This document shows positions 23,329 through 34,892 of a stretch of 64,000 nt of DNA, piece by piece. The stretch spans positions 59,278,650 to 59,342,649 of the forward strand of contig JARZZO010000002.1 of the NCBI GenBank assembly GCA_030544215.1, in the 5' to 3' direction. This DNA comes from Zantedeschia hybrid cultivar. Taxonomy: Eukaryota > Streptophyta > Magnoliopsida > Alismatales > Araceae. Every line of letters starts with the position of its first letter. Position 1 is the first letter of the stretch. A program made the position numbers and the translations under genes. The notes beneath the pieces are model-generated. The model made no database searches and was not told the DNA's origin. It was given only the letters and a program-made list of their open reading frames with translations.

Positions 23329-25183
23329 TTTGAAACCCGATGCCCCCTTAGATCCACACTGTCATCTGACATACTATTAACAACTTTACTGTCTGTTAAC
23401 AAGCTCCTCATTTCCCTCTTACCCTTCGCACCGACGACTAAGTCTTCTACAGCTTTTGTTCTTCCATGGCAAATTTTCCTGTACTGCCCAATTTTTCCAT
23501 CTATTTGTAAACCTATCCCCAAAGCTTTCCTTGCAATCTCTGCATTGTCCCATTCTGCCAGAAAAGAGTCCTTTCCGTCCTCTATTTTCTCCTTTCTTCT
23601 TTTATTGTGCTGATTATTTGCATTTGCTGGTACAATATCCAGTGGCTTTGGATCTTGCAGATCGTCGGCGATCTTTGCGGGCAAAGAAGAGGAAAGAGGA
23701 AGACGGGATGTAGTTGGAGGGGTACAAGTATAAGATACTTACTTGTATCCAACTTTGGCTCGCCCCAGCTGGCTTTCTCCATCTCCGATGGTGAATGAAG
23801 CGGAACAGCTGCACCTTCATCCCCGCACCTTCCTCTCCTTCAAAGGCAGCGGACGCCCTTCCTTCTATTACCCTTCCTCGTTTGTCGGCGCACCTCATGA
23901 ACCAGCTCCGAAGCCAGCGAAGCCAAAATATCAACCCACCCCTTCTTATCAGAATTGCCAATAATACCCCTTCCAGAACCATCTTGTGTCAAGCGAACTC
24001 CATGGATGTGAGGATCAATGTCGTCTTTATCCGAGCCATCTATGGACCGACTTTGACTAACAGGTGGACCCTGGTTCGCTAGATCTGGTTCAACAAATGG
24101 AACACGTTTGTCTCCGTGACTTGGCATCAATAACTCACCTTGACTCGTTGGTTCTTCAGGTTGTTCCCGCACCAACTCAGTCTTCTTCCTCCCATCGTCC
24201 TCACCACCTGAAACCCTAGCCGCCCTGTCTCTCTCTGTAAGCCATAACAACTTCTTTATATGACCAATTATTGTTTTCCTCCTAATACTCCTTCAAAGAT
24301 TCCATGACCACCTTTATCCAGAAGAATTCATCTCCCCACCTAAGCCTCACCCAGTGAGGAATATGAATCCCCTGTTCCACTGCAATCAACACACGAGCAT
24401 AGGCCAAGGACTCCCACTCAATGATTCTCCTATCCACCCTCTTAATCCTACCAAAAGATGCAGCAATCGCCTTGAATACTTCAACATCCCATAGATGCCA
24501 TGGAATACCTTCCAATCTACACCATCTAAACGAAGCTCTGTTTGTCTTCTGTGTGCCAGCCGCAGGAGCCCATGCCTTCCATTTGACACTAGCATCTTTG
24601 CACTGCAAATTTTCCATTGACAAAATGTCATGGAACAAACTCTCAGAAGAACACCATATCAGGATCTGACTGTCATCCACAAATCGAAACCAGCACCAGC
24701 CAATGTTTCTGCAAAACACGTTGGAACTCATCTTAATGAACAGTTCCAGAAACAGATCCCATAACACATCTTCTACAAAACCTCCAGTTGTCATTAAAGG
24801 ATGGAAAGCATGGAGCTTCAACACACGGGCCTTTAAATCCTTCTTCTAAACCTTCAACCTCCACAGAAAAGCACCTGCCACCACCTCAGACCTAGGAATC
24901 CTCCCAGAACGGGCAGACACAACACCTTTTCGCTTCTTTGTGCAGAAATAACTCATATGTCTGAACCCCCCACAGCACATGCATACAAAGGCATTGCGAC
25001 ATCTTCTACTCGATGTCCAGTCTCAAGACACCGAAAGCATCTTCCACTGAAGAATTGACCTTCTTTCTTCACCCCACCCTTACCTCTCTCTGGCTTGAGA
25101 TCTTCTACGCTTCGCTCCTTTCCTCCTGCTCCCGTTCTGCTCCGCTCCTTTCCTCTCGCTCCCGCTCCGCTTTGCTCCGCCAT
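23325..25183 (-). pseudogene. LINE-2 ORF1 (CCHC knuckles and DUF4283-like domain), broken
   Basis: The start MAEQSGAGARGKERS is at 25,183. The first knuckle reads CFRCLETGHRVED, and a one-base loss there removes its last cysteine from the frame. In the next frame a second knuckle CMCCGGFRHMSYFC is intact. The 180-aa piece 24,282-24,824 has the DUF4283-like core RLEGIPWHLWDVEVFKAIA and ends WVRLRWGDEFFWIKV. The last piece (23,325-23,684) stops with TGA, whose bases form ATGA with the ORF2 start. The role would be RNA binding in the retrotransposition particle. Confidence 0.8.
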
Positions 25184-25221
25184 TCCACCCCACAAATATA
25201 TTGTGCTATGGGCTAAAAGAT

Positions 25222-26197
25222 TGTGCTGAATCTGCTGATAGGAAGAATAATCTTTATTGCAGTAATACCTGCAATTCATAGGATCTAGATAGGAAGGAAC
25301 CTTGCAAGACTTAGAAATGGATTCTACCAGTTGCTATTTTTAGTGACTGATCTATCTACTTCAGAACTCAAAGTGGTAAACAACCAACTAGCAACTGAGG
25401 GACCAAATATCTTGCTACTGTTGTGCAGATGAAAAACTTGCCAAAGTTGAGTTGCGTTATGTACTTTTAGTCTTTTAACTTTTTACTATTATAATAGTTA
25501 TACCATTTAACTACATTGCAATGTCATCGCTACTGCATGTCTAGCAAGAACATTCTCTGGTATTGGTCTTTTTTCTCCTTCACAGAAAATGCAGTCAAAC
25601 GAACACCTTCTAAAAGCTTATTTGTTACTGAGTCCCAATATCACTTGACTAACATTTTGTTTTCTTATTCTTCAGTAAATTAAGAAGGCAAGCATCCGGT
25701 AGGTGAAGCTTTTAACAATCAAAACCAAAAAATATCCACTAAGAGAAATTACTAATGAAATGAAAATGAAATTAGTTTTACTTCAGTTTTGAGATATTCA
25801 TCCCCTTCATTCTTAGCTTCACTTGGGACCAGGTCAAAATGTATTAAAAAAATCTAACAATGAGATGACATGAAAAGTATGCAATACTGCATGTTTGTTT
25901 CAAATGCAATGTATATCTTGACACCATGACTACTTAAAACTATACCAAGAAGAAAGAAATGATTATAAGATACATAAAGCAATTGATAATTATAAGGAAG
26001 AAAGATATTTCTTAATATTAAGAAAGGGATTTCTTAAAACTTCTACACAAGATTTTTGTCCTTCTAAAGTGAGCAAAACCTTTCTCGTCATGCTGAACAA
26101 AAGAAAAGAAAAGGAAATTTTAAGGAGAATCTCATAGAATAGAATAGAATCACATTCCACAAAGAATTCATCAATGAACTTCGAGAAGTAATGTAGG
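25222..26197. other. spacer between LINE-2 and the exon pair, nothing recognised
   Basis: The sequence is AT-rich with no frame above background. It belongs to block A but is missing from block B. Confidence 0.4.
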
Positions 26198-26536
26198 TCA
26201 AGACCCTCTTAGAATCAGTTTTGATGGGTTCTCCTTCTGAATGGTATAAGTACGAGCACCATCCTGAAGAAGTAGTTTGTCTTCCATCAGCCAGAAACTA
26301 GGATCCAATTTTTGAGATTCATTCATTGTCTGCAAAGACCATATTGGAAGGGATCAGGAAGAAAGGTTGTACCTTTGCATGGTACTCAAACATCCGATGA
26401 GGAGGTTCAGTAACGTCAGCTGCTGCAACAGTTGAAATATGCCTGTTGCCAAGAAACAAGCTGCTCCTCGGGTTCAGTTCTGTCACAGATCTGAAGCCAT
26501 TCTTCAGGGGTGAAGACAGTACAGAGAACCATCTAG
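26198..26536 (-). CDS. candidate exon pair with a 43-base gap, unrecognised
   Basis: On the minus strand an acceptor (CACACTTACCAG) precedes an open stretch 26,536-26,373, translated as RWFSVLSSPLKNGF...RMFEYHAK, ending at AAAG|GTACAA. After 43 bases running GT...TTTGCAG, a second open stretch 26,329-26,198 reads TMNESQKLDPSFWLMEDKLL and ends in TGA. The phases match exactly. The first part is rich in Arg/Ser/Leu, like an organelle-targeting segment, but an alternative frame (MVLCTVFTPEEWLQ) is also open, so coding status is uncertain. Forty-three bases is shorter than plant introns normally are. Block B has lost both pieces. Confidence 0.35.
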
Positions 26537-27002
26537 CTGGTAAGTGTGCCTATGAGAGAAAGGCATGTAGATTATGACAAGTACCACCGAGCATGCCAAA
26601 AAATGAGTCCGCATATCAACACTTTCAAACCAAATAAAAATTGGCTTTAGGTTAAAATATGCAGGCAAGCAAAGGAATCCCTTTGGTTCTTTATAAACAA
26701 AAGAAAGAGCAGCAATAGAAGCAAAAATTTTGGGAAAAAAAAGGACCAAAATCCAAGGGGAAAAAATCGTCACACATGCAAGTTTAGAAATTGCATAACA
26801 AAGAGATCTCACTTGAGAGCCTAAACATCACAACCCAAGAAGATAATGTGATCTCTAGTTTCTCTCTTCGAATTAGGCTACCTGACAATGCTTGTCAAAA
26901 TACTTCAAATACACCAGTAAACAACCTAACAGTTATTAATTACAATCCCGCTTGTGCCCATCTCCGCCATTTTTTTGATATTGATTAGAACTCGTCATCC
27001 CT

Positions 27003-27587
27003 TTAAGGGGTCATTTTGTTTGACATAAAATATCGGTCTTGAAATTATTGGATTACAAAACCAGTAAAACTAAAATCTCTGATTTTAACATCGCCGGTTC
27101 CAATTTCAGATAGCTTTACACTGACGGTCAAAATCAACTAAGGGCTTGTTTAGTGCGTTGCAAAGTACCCTAAAATCTTGGCTTTGAAATCACCAGTTCT
27201 TAAATCAGTGAAAACAAAATGTCTGATTTTAAAATCACCGGTTTTGATTTATGGTGATTTTAAAATGAATATCGAAGTCAGATACAAAGAGGATTTTAGG
27301 GGTCAACTGATTTTTGAAATATGACATACTAAACTTATGAAAAAGTACCGTAAAATAATTTAAGACCGTTTACGACGTTTTATGGCATTTTATGATGCAC
27401 CGAACGATACCTAAAAAGAATTATCACATATTCACATGAGCCAACTGACATTTAAATACAGCAATTTACGACAGTCGGGTACAGTGTAAAACAATTTACA
27501 GCGCCCCAAATATAACAAAAACCCTGTTTTACCGCATTTTACAACGTTTTACAGCATTTTAGATCACACCAAACGACCACTCCTTAA
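27003..27587. mobile_element. nested MITE-like element flanked by TTAA (block A)
   Basis: The outer ends are TTAAGGGGTCATTTTGTTTG (left) and, read backwards, TTAAGGAGTGGTCGTTTGG (right). They are inverted, with TAA/TTAA at each end, as in Harbinger-like MITEs. A second inverted pair sits inside (27,147-27,412: GTTTAGTGCGTTGC left, CGTTCGGTGCATCA right read backwards) and belongs to the family at 4,369-4,686. The right end stops 18 bases from the S19 stop codon. Block B has the same nest at 49,256-49,838. Confidence 0.6.
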
Positions 27588-27604
27588 AAAAGAACAGAAG
27601 CATG

Positions 27605-27955
27605 TTATGGGATTTGCTTTACCGGGCCATGGGAGGAGGCGGCGGGGGTAGCCCAGGTGCTGTAACGCCTGGCGCCGCCGCGCTTGGAGCCGGTGGCGTT
27701 GGCGCCGGTGCGCCAGGGCTTGCGGCGGCGGGTCATGGCGAACTCACCGAACTTGTGGCCGACCATGGCCTCGGTGATCTTGCGGCGGACATGGTTCTTG
27801 CCGTTGTAGACGAGGACGGAGGCGCCGACGAACTCGGGGAGGATGGAGGAGCCGCGGGACCAGATCTTCCGGTTGGAGATGCTCTTGCCCTTCTCCTTCA
27901 GCTTCTGCAGGAACCCGTCCACGAAGCTGCCCTTCCACAGGGACCGCCTCGGCAT
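27605..27955 (-). CDS. rps19: mitochondrial-type small-subunit ribosomal protein S19 (uS19m), nuclear copy
   Basis: The 116-aa frame is recognisably plant mitochondrial S19: MPRRSLWKGSFVDGF at the N-terminus, NRKIWSRGSSILPEFVG in the middle, VYNGKNHVRRKITE and VGHKFGEFAMTRRR in the conserved C-terminal half. S19 sits in the head of the small ribosomal subunit next to S13 and contacts the A-site tRNA. Third positions are nearly all G/C, unlike mitochondrial DNA, so this is an established nuclear gene. Upstream, an acceptor-like CTTCACTTTAG (ending 28,013) opens 19 in-frame codons rich in Arg with no stop before MPRRS, which could be part of a targeting sequence. The tail after ~residue 90 (GGARRYSTWATPAASSHG) departs from the family. 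A possible donor CCCG|GTAAAG (27,623/27,622) offers a spliced alternative to the TAA stop. The stop lies within block A. Confidence 0.88.
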   Translation of the reverse strand: MPRRSLWKGSFVDGFLQKLKEKGKSISNRKIWSRGSSILPEFVGASVLVYNGKNHVRRKITEAMVGHKFGEFAMTRRRKPWRTGANATGSKRGGARRYSTWATPAASSHGPVKQIP

Positions 27956-28021
27956 GGCTCTTGCTTCCCCACCACGCCGAGCTTCAACGCAGAGGAGGCT
28001 GCACCCGCTGAACTAAAGTGA

Positions 28022-30261
28022 AGAGGATGGGGTTTAGTTGAGGTCCTCTCGAGCAGGAGTGCTCGAGGGAAGAGGTAGAGGGAAGCAAATGGGTCGGATT
28101 CGGTGCGGTTGCACCATTGGCCACCGTCACTGGCCTGTAGCCGCTACTGCCGCCGTCGCTGCCCGCCCCCGCCACCACATCCCGGCGCCGCTGAACTCCC
28201 AAACCCCCGTTGTCTCCCCCCCCTTTCTTCCCTTGCTCTTCTGTTGCAGGCTTGATGAAGAGAAGAAGGCAAGGAAGGGCGCGTGCCCCTTTAAGAGTCT
28301 CGACCTGGTCAAGCCAGGTTGGCTGGACCTAGGTCCAAATCCAACCACCTCTTAGTTCGAGCCACACCCCCTTAAAGTAACCCATGCTTAAGTTGTTACC
28401 TGGTCTGACCAGGTCTGCAGAAAACTAGGTGGTCCGAGCCATCTGGTTCAGTCTTGGTCTGAGTCAGGGTTCGATCAGGTCCAAGCCAGGGCCGACCTCG
28501 TTCGTGGGGTGCGACAGGTGGTGCAACAAGGGCCGATAGCGCACCGCCCTCGTTCTGACTCCGTCTGGGATCCAATTCGCGCACTGTTTGCGTCATCAAA
28601 TTCGTCTTGACAAGACCAACCTAGGTCCAGCACGTAGCATCCCCGACATACCTTGCTTTGCATGCCACTTCTGCACACATACCGAGGACCCCGATCGTGC
28701 ATCTCGAGAACCGCGTCAGTCATCTCGATTTGTGTGCCAACATTCCGACACACCGATTTTGCAGTACAGTTCCCGAGGCACCTTCCCAGTGATGTACGCG
28801 CCGCCGATGACCCGTCAATTGCTGTGATTACCACCCCGGGTTATTTTATTGTGTTTATTGTAACCTTTTACCTTTTTGTGATGAGTTGGCTATTATTTTA
28901 TTTATATTTGAAAATGGTACATAAGCACCGGGTAATCTTTTCATACGCACCAGCGTGGAGGTACGCGCTAGCCCTCTCACTACGATTTGCTTATCACGTA
29001 TTTGCTTTCATCTACCGCCGAATCGTAAGATAGGACCTAGCATGTGATTCATCATAATTGTTGGTTGTGAGTGCGTTACACCGATGCCGGGTTTCGACAG
29101 GACTTTAGGTGGATTTAAATCCTAGACTTGTGGTAGTTCCTCAACTACCAAATGGTCCTACGTTTCCTCATCGCGAGAGAGATGGTTACTCAGCTACTTC
29201 TGTTGTTGGCGTGGTTATCTAACTAAACAATTATGCGATTAGACTGCATCTAGCTAATAATTTAATGTTTGTTGCTGATTCCTACCACCGCTAGTGAGTC
29301 GTTAGCTATCCTGCATCATATTTCTTTCTAGAATTTCACCTATTGTGGTAGCTACTCGTATTTCTCTTTTCATCATAATTTATGGCTTACTGCTTAGCTT
29401 GATGGTCAACATGTGGTAAACCTAAAAAATACGTGTTAGTAGAAAGCTCTAGAAAATGATCTTAGAATGAGGTATTGATAGGCAATAAAAACCACTTGTC
29501 GAGAGAAATCAAAATGGACATTCAGAAGTCTTTTACCTCTAAAGATCGGTCCATAAAATAAAAGACACAAAAACCATAGAAAAAATAAAATCCTTATCAT
29601 CTAAATTTTAAGTTGTTCAGTGTACCTAGATAGGTAGCAGAGGCATCAAGTGATACCATGAAAGACGTTCAAGTTAGCAGATATTCAATATTACGTGATC
29701 AAATCCTTGCCTGGAGATCTACCCCATCTTTTACCTCGAAGGTGGATAACCTTTCTTTAGACGGATCAAAAATATTATGAAAAGCATACAGGGTATGAAA
29801 AGCAGTTGTCATAAAACCCTACGTAAACCAGATTTTAATTTGTCCAGTATCCAGCATTCAGTTATGGCATATCCTTCACTGTCACTACATCACTGGTAAA
29901 GGACGACCTATTGTATGATACCCCACAACTGAATGTCATTTACACTATGAAGAAAAGGAGACAACAGTTCATGTACAAGAAGCATGAGGTATTTTCTTTT
30001 CTTTTTTGATTGATAAGATACTCCGAGGTTAAGTAGCAATTTCAAAATGTAAAGCCCAGGAGATGTGAAGATTGGGAAATAGAGGAAACGAAATACTCGA
30101 GCCTTCCCCTTTGCAGTTGATAATTGCTTGAACAGAGACCCATTATAAATGAGAATAGAAGACCACCTGCTAGATTACCAAATAATACTTCTTCACAATT
30201 TAACTGTTCTTCGTGAGAGAAGTGTTGTGCACATCATTTAGATTACGTTAATCAGCAACAT
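28022..30261. other. GC-rich then AT-rich flank of S19, probable retroelement debris
   Basis: 28,030-29,040 is GC-rich with frames on both strands (minus 28,475-28,834, plus 28,653-29,033) that match nothing I recognise. Repeated ACCTGGTC/GACCAGGT words at 28,300-28,420 suggest decayed repeat DNA. The S19 promoter should lie here, but I see no clear TATA box. 29,040-30,261 has no recognisable feature. Confidence 0.3.
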
Positions 30262-30432
30262 GGAATTCGGGATTGGGTTGGGGGTCCGGATAGGACCCCA
30301 GCGATTCCGATCCGATTCAGGATCGGCAGGAATCAGCCAGGACCGGCCGGGAATCGGCCCGGCTCGCCCCACGGCAATCCCGAGTTGGATCGGCCGATCC
30401 AACTTGGGGTCAGCCAATTTTGCAATCCCTGA
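30262..30432. repeat. GATCGG-rich tract 5' of the plus-strand hAT element
   Basis: The segment is dense in GGATCGG, CCGGCC and GGCCGATCC, of the same style as 13,316-13,520 but not an alignable copy. It lies about 0.7 kb upstream of the first transposase-like frame. Confidence 0.7.
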
Positions 30433-31089
30433 TCCGCAGCAGTAAAAAAAAAAAAAAATCCCTAAAAAAAAGAAAACTTATGCTGCCATTTACACATATG
30501 CTAAAGGGTATATCTTCATGTGATATCATGATAGCCACAGCAAAGACATCTCAAATGGACATTAGTGTTGCTAACTACATTATTGCATTTTACATCTCAA
30601 GATGGCCCAGATAAGATATATCAAAATTCACTGCAGAAAATGCACCAGATTCCATTCTCAGATAAGAGGCAAATCTAAAATGGCAATAAAGCATCTCCAT
30701 AGAAAGAAGCATATGAAAATTACTAATCATAAGTTCGTTGCTTGAATCTTATTTACAAACATACATGTCTTTAAAAGAACATCATGAATATACATATACG
30801 TGTTCTCTTCTTTACAATTACAACCATATATATACATATGCATGAATGATCGATCACTTACCGCTGGCAGTCCCTTTACTTGGGCTCCAAAGTTCCATTC
30901 CTTCGTTACGATACATTTTCATGTGGAGATCAATAAGAGGACGAGCATACCGCTTCCTACGCTTAATTGCATCAGCCTCCTCATATATACTCTTATGATG
31001 TTTATGACAAGCAATGGCAAATGTGTGCTTGCCACGCCAAAGATATCTGTAGAGATGAAGAGGGAATGTATCACTTTTCTATCTGGTCC

Positions 31090-34000
31090 ATCGCAATCAG
31101 ATAACAGAGACAAGAAAATGATTCAACTTGTCAACAAAGCTGTCAGATAACAGGGATTGGCAGACATCAAAGGGGAGGTAAAAACTTGCTCTATTGCACC
31201 ACCGGAGATCAAAACTCAATTCAAGAACTACCTACGACAATGGGATGCCGAAAGAGGAGTAACATCTACTATGAGGGGTCAGATTAGAAAGAAGATGATA
31301 TATCCTTCCGCCATTGGAATGCATATGTATCCTCTAGGAGAAGAACCCCAAGATACAGAAAGGAGGAGGTCTACAACATTTGCAGATTTTTTTCAGGTAA
31401 TAGTTTTGCACATCATTCAATTTTTATCCTTCTTTTCCAAGAGTAACTTTCAATTTTAATAATTTATTTCTCTTATTTTATTGTTTCTTAAGATGACTTG
31501 CGATGTGTAATAGAAGAAAGCAGAGGATCCTTCATTGAGAAGGATTTGTATTGATACACTAGTCGGCACATTGGGCAAGGAAGTGGGTCTAGGCAAGGAT
31601 CTAATGAAGAGGAAATTCATGACCTAACTAGGGATGATGATCCTAGAGTAGGTCCCATTAATCCTTTTTTGACACAGAGGAGGAGTAGGCAACCATCTAT
31701 TACAGCTACTATAAGGAATTTAAAGTTGTGCAAGGAAAAGATTGATCGTGCCTCTGTCAAACATCTATAACAGTGTGCCGGCAAACACTGCCAAGGGTCC
31801 TTATTAGGAGGACATGATCGAGACAAGTGAAAAAGTAGGTAAGGGTGTTCCAAGACCAACACAAGAAGATCTACAACACTTACCTACCTCAAGAGGTGAA
31901 TGATCTCAAAGAATATATCAGATCATTTGAAAGAATATGGGATGAGAGAGGCCACCCAATCATGACTGGCGGCTCGATAGGTAAGCATATTTAATCGGAT
32001 AATTTTAAGGTATCTCTTTAATTCATAATATGATGTTTTGAGCTAATTGTCACTTTTTGAACATGCATTAGAAGGAAGAGTACGATCAACTTCCTTTTAT
32101 ACTGTCAAGTTGGGACCATCTTCTGGAAGTTAGTTGATGCCAGTGATAAGGTCAAGAATGTTGAATACCTTTTCAAACTAATTGATGACATTATGGAGCA
32201 CGTGGGAGAGGATCGGGTCATGCAAGTTATGATGGACAATGTAGCTTCCTACAAAGTCGCTGGTCAAATGTTGATAGAGAAGCAGTCACATCTCTAACCA
32301 AAGAGGGTTGCTATGTCCTGGGATGACTCATTTTACTTCTATTTATATGTCTTTAGAGAGCCTACAACTCAAAAATGTCCTTTGATGGGAATGATTTCAA
32401 GCAAGGGATGGGAAGATTGGATGATAAGGCACGTAAAACAACTAGGTAGGGCCACGGGGAAGCAAGTGGCTTGATTAAGAACATAGACTTCTAGAGGAAC
32501 ATTTTTTGAGCTAAACCTTTGACTTCTTTATGCGGTTAACTCAAGTCCTTTGTTACCATATTTAACATAAAGTTACTCCATGTTCCACCAATGAATTGTG
32601 AACACTTTTTGTTTTATTTATTTTTATTTATTAGTTAGTTTGTAACATTATTAGATTGGCGACGAGATCTATTGTCATTTTGTTTTTGCGCATGCTTGTC
32701 AAAGGTTCGAGTAGGTACGAAATCTCCTAATTTGCGACCTATCATATGATATGTTATATAAATGGGTAAATGTTCATTTCCGTTATGAATAGTGATTGTA
32801 TGGCTAAGCATTGTGGGTATAATGGTAGACGCCCTAAACCAAGTTACTACTACTTCTTTTTCCTTATTTATGTTGAGTTTCTTATCTTTTACCAATAAAT
32901 GATTAGCTACAAAAAGTTTTTTTTTTTTTTTTAACATGTCATAACATATTACTCCTTTTTTAACATTATCATTCGCCCATTATATTTCAAATACCAAAAA
33001 TGCTATTTTCAATATGCCTATTTACGCGACAAAGGGTTTGGAATCCAATTCTATTTATAGAGGAGAAGTCGTCACCTAAAGGTTACGAAGCTTTTTGGGA
33101 AGCTACTTACTATAGTAGAGTCTCTTATACGTGCTTTGAGGATGGTGGATGGTGACAAGAAGGCTACAATCGATTACCTATATGAAGCAATGGATCGTGC
33201 AAAGGAAGACATTATAAAGGCGAACAAGACCAACTATAGAAAGTGATAGGACATTATAGATGTAAGATGGGATAGGACACTTCACCATGATGTGCATACA
33301 ATCGGTAACCACTTTTTAAACTTATATACTCCTCATCATTTCTATTTGATAATTATTTGCAGGTAACCAACTTGTAGGCCATTTTTTTAACCCAAGATAT
33401 CAATATAATACGGCTACTTAACATTTGTCGGATGATGAAGAAGTCCTTCGTAGGGACTAAGAATGTCATTCGAATATGTCGGTGAACAAGGACCGAGCTA
33501 TTATAGTATGCAACAACATGCATGACTATAGGCTCATGACATTGCATTTCGGGACTTACCATGCTCAAACGGCGGCCATACTGGTTCACCAGGTAATTAA
33601 AGACTTACATGACTTACATGCCTTAAATGACTTACATTTTGGTAATTTGCAGCTGATTGGTGGATGGATCATGGAAAAGTCCCAACATATAAAGAGCTTG
33701 CTTATGTTGCCATCCACGTGTTGAGCCATATGATTTTTGCCTCTGGATGTGAGAAGAACTAGTTAACCTTTAACTTGATTCACACAGAGCAAAGGAACCA
33801 GTTAAGCTCACATAAATTGGTGCACCTGGTCATTTGCCACTACAACATACAGCTCAAGCTAAAGAATCTCCAACGAATTAAGGAGAACTAGAGGGAAGAA
33901 ATGCGATGGAGAGGTAAGGTTGTTGACTGGCCTATGCAACGGAAATCTCAAGCTGAAGAACCGATTAGCCGTGACGATATCTTTGACTAGGAGACCCCAC

Positions 34001-34892
34001 TTCATGTATGGGTGAATGTAAGGAATGTCTTGGGTCTAGCAGAATTTGACCCAAATGATCATTCGTGGGCGGAAGGAGAACTAGATGGAATCCCATTATC
34101 CATAGAGTTTCAACTTCTCCAACCTCCTTCCAAAAGGCAAAAGAAATCTGCACCACGTGCATTAAGATCAAGTAAAATTAAGGAAAAACTAACAACTCCC
34201 ATGGATATTGCAAATTTAGACATTATAAAGGAAAAGGAGGAGGAAGAAATGCTAGAGCCGAGGGACACAGTGGAATACCAGATTTCAGATGATTCTACTT
34301 CGGAGACGAGTACTAATGATGATGAGGATGATGATGACCCACACAAGAGTCAAGGTGGATACCTACAACATCAAACATCTCAAAGACGAGACTCAAGTCA
34401 AGGAACTGTAACTCCTCCGGTTGTGAAGAGCAACAATTTACGTATGTGACTCAAGATGAAGACTATTAGAGTAAGTTAGCTAGGGGCAGACTAGTTGGAG
34501 ACAAAGGCAAAATGAAGCAACAAAAACAACAAGTTGGATTCACGAGGAGGGCAAAAAAAACATCAGCAGAGTTTGCATAAGACCACTTCTTTAATACTTC
34601 ATCTCAAGCTCCATCAAAGGGGTATGGACCTTATACTCCCTGTGGATACCTACCCTCAGTAGGATATTATGCAGTTCAACCACCACCACCCTCTGATGCA
34701 ACGCGTTACTTACGAGAATATGCAACTTATCCTCATTACTCAGATGCATCCTCGTATCAATGGTCAGGAGGATCTTATTATAGAGGTGATACAAAAGGAT
34801 GGATGCCAGTGATAATCATCTATAGCCACACAAATGAGTATAATCGATTTCGTGAAAAATATAGGCAATGGTACAAATCGTACGTGTCTTGA
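31090..34892 (+). pseudogene. hAT-superfamily transposase (BED/DUF659/hAT dimerisation), decayed
   Basis: The pieces occur in transposase order. The remnant of the BED finger end reads ADIKGEVKTC with RRSTTFADFF (31,100-31,395). DUF659 material is at 32,090-32,300: SDKVKNVEYLFKLIDDIMEH, then MMDNVASYKVAGQMLIEK. The middle region RMVDGDKKATIDYLYEAMDR is at 33,130-33,245. The C-terminal dimerisation domain is at 33,650-33,880: WWMDHGKVPTYKELAY, ASGCEKN-stop, HTEQRNQLSSHKLVHLV. The conserved Trp after GCEKN has become TAG. An acidic tail (34,012-34,449) and a Tyr/Pro-rich end reach a stop at 34,892. Many stops and shifts show the gene is dead. A working enzyme would cut and paste DNA carrying hAT ends. 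Confidence 0.85.

Larger units (their letters stand above)
19691..25221 (-). mobile_element. LINE-2: essentially full-length L1-type LINE with 14-bp TSD
   Basis: The body is 19,705-25,207, bracketed by ATGGGCTAAAAGAT at 19,691-19,704 and 25,208-25,221. On the minus strand it encodes ORF1 then ORF2, and ends in a tail with GGTACAATCCACGCTTTTT. Its leader before the first ATG is only about 24 bases. The N-terminus MAEQSGAG matches LINE-1 (MAERSGAG), but the two ORF2s are clearly diverged, so these are related families, not copies. A ~284-base piece of it survives in block B (48,517-48,800). Confidence 0.92.
6805..27610 (+). repeat. segmental duplication, block A (reference copy)
   Basis: Near-identical sequence recurs at 41,032-49,861 (block B) and 54,843-64,000 (block C), all in the same orientation. 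A and B both start at GGCACCACAATCCTATAG and both end at GCATGTTATGG. C starts at the position equivalent to 8,855 and is still homologous at the window end (equivalent to about 18,366). Relative to B and C, A has a 28-base loss near 12,578. A is the longest copy and the only one in the window with LINE-2 whole. Confidence 0.95.

Noticed and set aside
5638..27623. One S19 gene spliced from the donor at 27,623 to the acceptor at 5,752 across all of block A
   Set aside because: Phase is compatible, but a 21.8-kb intron is supported by nothing else, and the TAA stop seven codons after the core is a simpler end.
27602..28021. 139-aa plus-strand frame rich in Gly/Ala over the S19 gene
   Set aside because: Antisense shadow of the GC-rich S19 coding sequence.
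31617..31862. 81-aa minus frame inside the plus-strand hAT
   Set aside because: Shadow of the decayed transposase on the other strand.
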